Of a stretch of 8,172 bases of DNA, positions 5,987-8,172 are shown in pieces. Every line of letters begins with the position of its first letter. The stretch's first letter is position 1. The DNA comes from an uncultured Litorilinea sp. (GTDB lineage: Bacteria > Chloroflexota > Anaerolineae > Caldilineales > Caldilineaceae). The stretch is from positions 1-8,172 of the forward strand of contig CAMPHP010000105.1 in assembly GCA_946885925.1 (NCBI GenBank), written 5' to 3'. Below the pieces are notes generated by a model. It was not told the origin of the DNA and made no database searches. It saw only the letters and a program-made list of their open reading frames with translations. The position numbers and the translations under genes were made by a program.

Positions 5987-6973
5987 ATGACCACCTTCAT
6001 CACGGGCGCAACAACAGACCTGGGCCGCGTTTTGGTGCGTGAATTGGTACATCAGGGCGAGGCAGTGCGTCTGTTGATGCAAACCGAGAGCAACCGCTTT
6101 GGGCTGGAACTGCCCAGTGTGGCCTTTATCCGCGGCGAAATTACGGATGCGGTGGCTGTCCGCAAGGGCATCACTGGCTGTGACCGCGTTTGCCACCTGA
6201 TCGATGCGCCAGAGCACACAAGCGAGGCCGCACTCTGGCGCATCCAGCGTGAGGGTACGCGCAATGTCCTCCAAGCCGCGCAAGATCTCCACGTTGCCAG
6301 TGTTGTCCAGGTAAGCAATGCAGCGGTCTTGGGGCCAACGCGTGGCGAGGAAGCCGCAGACGAACTCAATAGCGCACCAGGCGGCATCCGCTCAGTGTGG
6401 GTCAAGAGCCAACAGGCTGCCAATGAGATTGCACACGAGTATGCTGCCAAAGGCATTCCCGTTAAATTGGTCTATCCTGGTGTGGGATATGGCTATGTAC
6501 GGATGCCCGGTCAGGGAGGGTTGGCACAGCCAACACTGCTACGGATGGCAACCGGCAAACCGGCGATAATCCCTGGCAAGGGCGACAACCGTCTCCCCGT
6601 TTCCTATTTCAAGGATACGGTGCAGGGTATCACATTGGCACATGAGCACGGGCGTACGGGTGAGGGCTATCTATTGGTGAGCGACACGCCCAGTTGGGCT
6701 GAACTATGGGCAACTGTTGCCGAAGTTTTGGGCAAACCGCCAGTCAGCCGCACTATGCCCCTCTTTTGGGCCAAGCTGACCAATGCACTACCTCCAGCAC
6801 TGTTGGATCTAGCAGGTCACGATTGGCACTTTAGCAGCGAAAAGGCGCGCCATGAACTGGGCTGGCGTCCTCTCTCCTGGCACGATGGTCTGCTTGCAAC
6901 ATGGGAAGAATATCAGGCTGTCGGCTTTGGCGTGCGCCAACAAAACCCCGTGCGTGCCATGCGCCGCGTGTAG
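5987..6973 (+). CDS. Extended-SDR-like NAD(P)-binding protein with altered catalytic site
   Basis: A 328-residue cytoplasmic protein of the NAD-dependent epimerase/dehydratase (extended short-chain dehydrogenase) type. The N-terminal Rossmann start (MTTFITGATTDLG), RGEITD (49-54), GTRNVLQAA (90-98), VSNAAVLGP (109-117), YPGVGYG (163-169) and the C-terminal SSEKARHELGWRP (283-295) give the family. The active site is abnormal. The middle Gly of GxxGxxG is T10. In the place of YxxxK the sequence is W138-V-K-S-Q142, so both catalytic Tyr and Lys are missing, while the Ser (S110) remains. The cofactor-phosphate Arg usual after strand 2 also appears lost (MQT at 31-33). A classical oxidoreductase is therefore unlikely; a binding or regulatory pseudo-enzyme, as in atypical SDRs, is more plausible. 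The start was set by the purine-rich site just upstream and by the promoter that covers the longer frame. It is monocistronic, ending at a strong hairpin. Confidence 0.85.
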   Translation: MTTFITGATTDLGRVLVRELVHQGEAVRLLMQTESNRFGLELPSVAFIRGEITDAVAVRKGITGCDRVCHLIDAPEHTSEAALWRIQREGTRNVLQAAQDLHVASVVQVSNAAVLGPTRGEEAADELNSAPGGIRSVWVKSQQAANEIAHEYAAKGIPVKLVYPGVGYGYVRMPGQGGLAQPTLLRMATGKPAIIPGKGDNRLPVSYFKDTVQGITLAHEHGRTGEGYLLVSDTPSWAELWATVAEVLGKPPVSRTMPLFWAKLTNALPPALLDLAGHDWHFSSEKARHELGWRPLSWHDGLLATWEEYQAVGFGVRQQNPVRAMRRV

Positions 6974-6989
6974 GTGTCCAAACAAGTTT

Positions 6990-7031
6990 AGGGCCCGATT
7001 GATGTAGAAAAACCTACGTCAATCGGGCCCT
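6990..7031. terminator. Bidirectional intrinsic terminator between convergent genes
   Basis: An 18-bp stem (6990-7007 with 7014-7031) closed by a 6-base loop, with one G-T wobble on the plus strand and a GGGCCC-rich base. It lies 17 bases after the SDR stop and 16 bases from the META stop on the other strand. The plus strand continues TATTTTAT. The minus strand has a weaker T-rich tail (AAACTTGTTT) after the stem. It probably ends both convergent transcripts, better on the plus strand. Confidence 0.82.
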
Positions 7032-7046
7032 ATTTTATCCCTTTAC

Positions 7047-7592
7047 CTACTGAGCAGGGGCAAACTCCATAATGCCACTGTCCATTGCCAGTGACAGATG
7101 CAAGTTGCCATCCTCAATCATGTAGGTGGTAACTGCCTCCAAATCCTTGGTAAAGACACTGCCTTGGGAACCAGCAGGGCAGCCCATGCGCGTTGTCACC
7201 AGCGGGTCAAGGGTTAAACTCGAGCCATCCAGTGTATAGCTGCCAGAGCCGCCGTTGCAATCCACTTGCGCCGAAAGCGTGCCATCGGCATTGAAGGTCA
7301 AGGTATAGCGGCTGGGATCAGCGGCAGTCACCACACTACCATCGCCATAGGCAGTTTCAACCCACTGCCAAGTTGTGCCGGCCAGTTCATTATCCATAGC
7401 AGCGGCTTCTCCAGTAGGTTCCTCACCACTATCAGCGCCTGGCGTTACTTCAGCAGAAGGCGCAGTGGCTTCTGCCTGCGCGGTAGGGATAGTATCTCCA
7501 CTCGCGCCTGGTTCAGGCTGGATAGTAAAGGTACATCCACTCAACGCCATCCATACAGCGAGTGCAATCCCCAGGACTTTCTTATGCAACAT
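7047..7592 (-). CDS. META-domain lipoprotein
   Basis: A 181-residue exported lipoprotein. MLHKKVLGIALAVWMALSGC is a type II signal peptide with lipobox LSGC, so Cys-20 should be lipidated and the protein anchored on the outside of the membrane. A Pro/Thr/Ala/Glu-rich linker (about 25-68) leads to a META domain (about 70-178; GTTWQWV, a DCNGGSGSYTL stretch, MGCP, FTKDLEAVTTYMI), the fold also found in heat-shock protein HslJ. C112 and C138 sit where family members form a disulfide. The biochemical role of META domains is poorly defined; links to stress or envelope integrity are family knowledge only. The ATG at 7592 was chosen over one nine codons upstream (7619) because AAAGGAG lies 6 bases before it and the signal peptide then begins directly. 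It converges on the SDR gene and shares its terminator. Confidence 0.88.
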   Translation of the reverse strand: MLHKKVLGIALAVWMALSGCTFTIQPEPGASGDTIPTAQAEATAPSAEVTPGADSGEEPTGEAAAMDNELAGTTWQWVETAYGDGSVVTAADPSRYTLTFNADGTLSAQVDCNGGSGSYTLDGSSLTLDPLVTTRMGCPAGSQGSVFTKDLEAVTTYMIEDGNLHLSLAMDSGIMEFAPAQ

Positions 7593-7924
7593 CGGTTGCT
7601 CCTTTCTTTGGCTTGTCATTGTGCCAGCATCCCTAAGCGCTGACGCAAAAATGAGACACGCCGTCTTTCTTTGGTTTTCAAACCCTGTGGCGGAATCTTG
7701 AGTCTACAAGAGAATATCAAGGACCGCCACCTCAATAAGCTCCCAATCCTAAGACTACGATTATAAGACCTTGATGTAAAGAGATATGTTCCAGCATTCA
7801 GTGATAGTACACCTATGATTAGCGGTCGATCCGCCTACTACCTCTATATGGCTTTCTATACTTTGCCACGCTCTGGGCCTGATGGTACGCTACTGCCACA
7901 ACCCAACCACCTAGAGAGAAAGCT
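7593..7924. other. Divergent intergenic region before the PHP gene
   Basis: 332 bases between the META start (minus) and the PHP start (plus), AT-rich in its right half. An inverted repeat GTGGCGG/CCGCCAC (7687-7693 with 7724-7730) could form an interrupted hairpin in the META leader. The minus strand has a perfect TATAAT (7760-7765), and the plus strand has TATACT (7857-7862), but I find no fitting -35 for either. No convincing gene is present. Confidence 0.5.
7599..7605 (-). promoter_or_regulatory. Ribosome binding site deciding the META lipoprotein start
   Basis: AAAGGAG on the minus strand stands 6 bases before the ATG at 7592. The longer frame's ATG at 7619 has no site of similar quality, so this fixes the start. 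Confidence 0.75.
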
Positions 7925-8101
7925 ATGTCCGACCTATTTGCACTCGACCTACATCGTGTTGTTAATCCACAACCTGGCTGGTATGGCGGCGATTTTCACT
8001 GCCACACCTACCATTCTGACGGTGCGCTCTCAGCCCCAGAACTAGCCGAGGAGGCAAAGCGCCAGCAGGAAGCGGCGTCGAAGCGCCAGGCATCGCGCTG
8101 A
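7925..8101 (+). pseudogene. Truncated PHP-domain metallohydrolase (CehA/McbA-like start)
   Basis: A 58-codon frame whose first ~47 residues are the start of a PHP-domain phosphoesterase or metallohydrolase. GWYGGDFHCHTYHSDG (18-33) is the first PHP metal-binding motif (H25, H27, then SDG), followed by the usual helix LSAPELAEEAKRQ (35-47). The form of the motif resembles CehA/McbA-type proteins. A complete family member needs some 200-400 more residues with further His/Asp ligands, including the TDH motif expected just after this helix. Instead the frame runs QEAASKRQASR and stops at 8099-8101, and no other plus frame restores the family before the edge. It cannot be active as shown. The start follows a weak AGAGAG purine run. 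Either the gene was broken by an insertion near 8065, or the end of the sequence is chimeric. Confidence 0.6.
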
Positions 8102-8172
8102 CGGCCTGCTGCATGGCCAGTCGCACAACCAGCAAGGCAACCTCGCGTCGGGGTCGGCACCCCCTTTAGACA
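8066..8172. other. GC-rich tail of unknown origin at the right edge
   Basis: From about 8066 the sequence no longer matches the PHP gene. By hand count it is about two-thirds G+C, visibly above the rest of the window. It begins with a 9-bp direct repeat AAGCGCCAG (8057-8065 and 8081-8089, 24 bases apart) and ends GGGGTCGGCACCCCCTTT (from about 8150), with an imperfect inverted GGGG/CCCC. I recognise no protein in any frame. It could be the edge of an insertion element or an assembly artefact. Confidence 0.4.

Noticed and set aside
7593..7619. Nine-codon longer start for the META lipoprotein
   Set aside because: The ATG at 7619 lacks a good Shine-Dalgarno, while AAAGGAG stands 6 bases before the ATG at 7592 and the lipoprotein signal peptide then begins normally.
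7815..8045. 76-codon plus-strand frame overlapping the PHP start
   Set aside because: It is out of frame with the clear PHP motif, has no ribosome site, and its sequence resembles no family.
8050..8172. Integron attC site or complete insertion-sequence end
   Set aside because: The short inverted G/C runs do not show the core GTTRRRY/RYYYAAC pairs of attC, and no transposase or matching terminal repeat is in the window, so only a vague foreign-tail call is justified.

Overview
The window reads as chromosomal DNA from a free-living bacterium, most likely a member of the Chloroflexota (Anaerolineae/Caldilineae-like). This is inferred from protein style, not from a marker gene: a secreted SH3b plus double-PA14 protein with Pro/Thr linkers, a polytopic membrane protein fused to an I9/S8 subtilase, and a META-domain lipoprotein. 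There is no rRNA, tRNA, CRISPR array, complete insertion sequence or phage gene.

Layout. Positions 26-5403 hold three genes on the minus strand. In transcription order they are a membrane-anchored S8 serine protease (5403-2929), an M20 zinc peptidase of the carboxypeptidase G2 type (2847-1705) and a secreted SH3b/PA14 protein (1573-26). The gaps are 81 and 131 bases, each with a weak promoter candidate, so they may be one loose operon or three separate units. Positions 5404-5986 are a 583-base divergent intergenic region with unusually dense structure: a leader hairpin for the protease gene, a four-copy 14-bp tandem repeat, a long hairpin, and a well-formed promoter with a perfect 15-bp palindrome at its expected start site. 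That promoter drives a plus-strand extended-SDR-like gene (5987-6973) whose Tyr and Lys catalytic positions are replaced by Trp and Gln. A strong hairpin at 6990-7031 separates it from the convergent META lipoprotein gene (7592-7047, minus) and looks like a shared bidirectional terminator. After a 332-base divergent gap, a plus-strand gene starts as a PHP-family metallohydrolase (7925) but loses the family after about 47 residues and stops at 8101. The last ~107 bases are clearly richer in G+C and fit no PHP reading frame, suggesting disruption by foreign sequence or a chimeric contig end.

How the genes may work together (inference). The S8 protease probably places its catalytic domain outside the membrane, the SH3b/PA14 protein is exported and probably binds glycans or cell wall, and the M20 enzyme has no signal peptide and would trim small peptides or amino-acid conjugates in the cytoplasm. 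Together they suggest surface proteolysis and peptide use. The SDR-like and META genes show no clear functional link to this cluster. Two annotated starts differ from the longest reading frame because Shine-Dalgarno and promoter evidence point to internal ATGs (5987 for the SDR, 7592 for the META protein).
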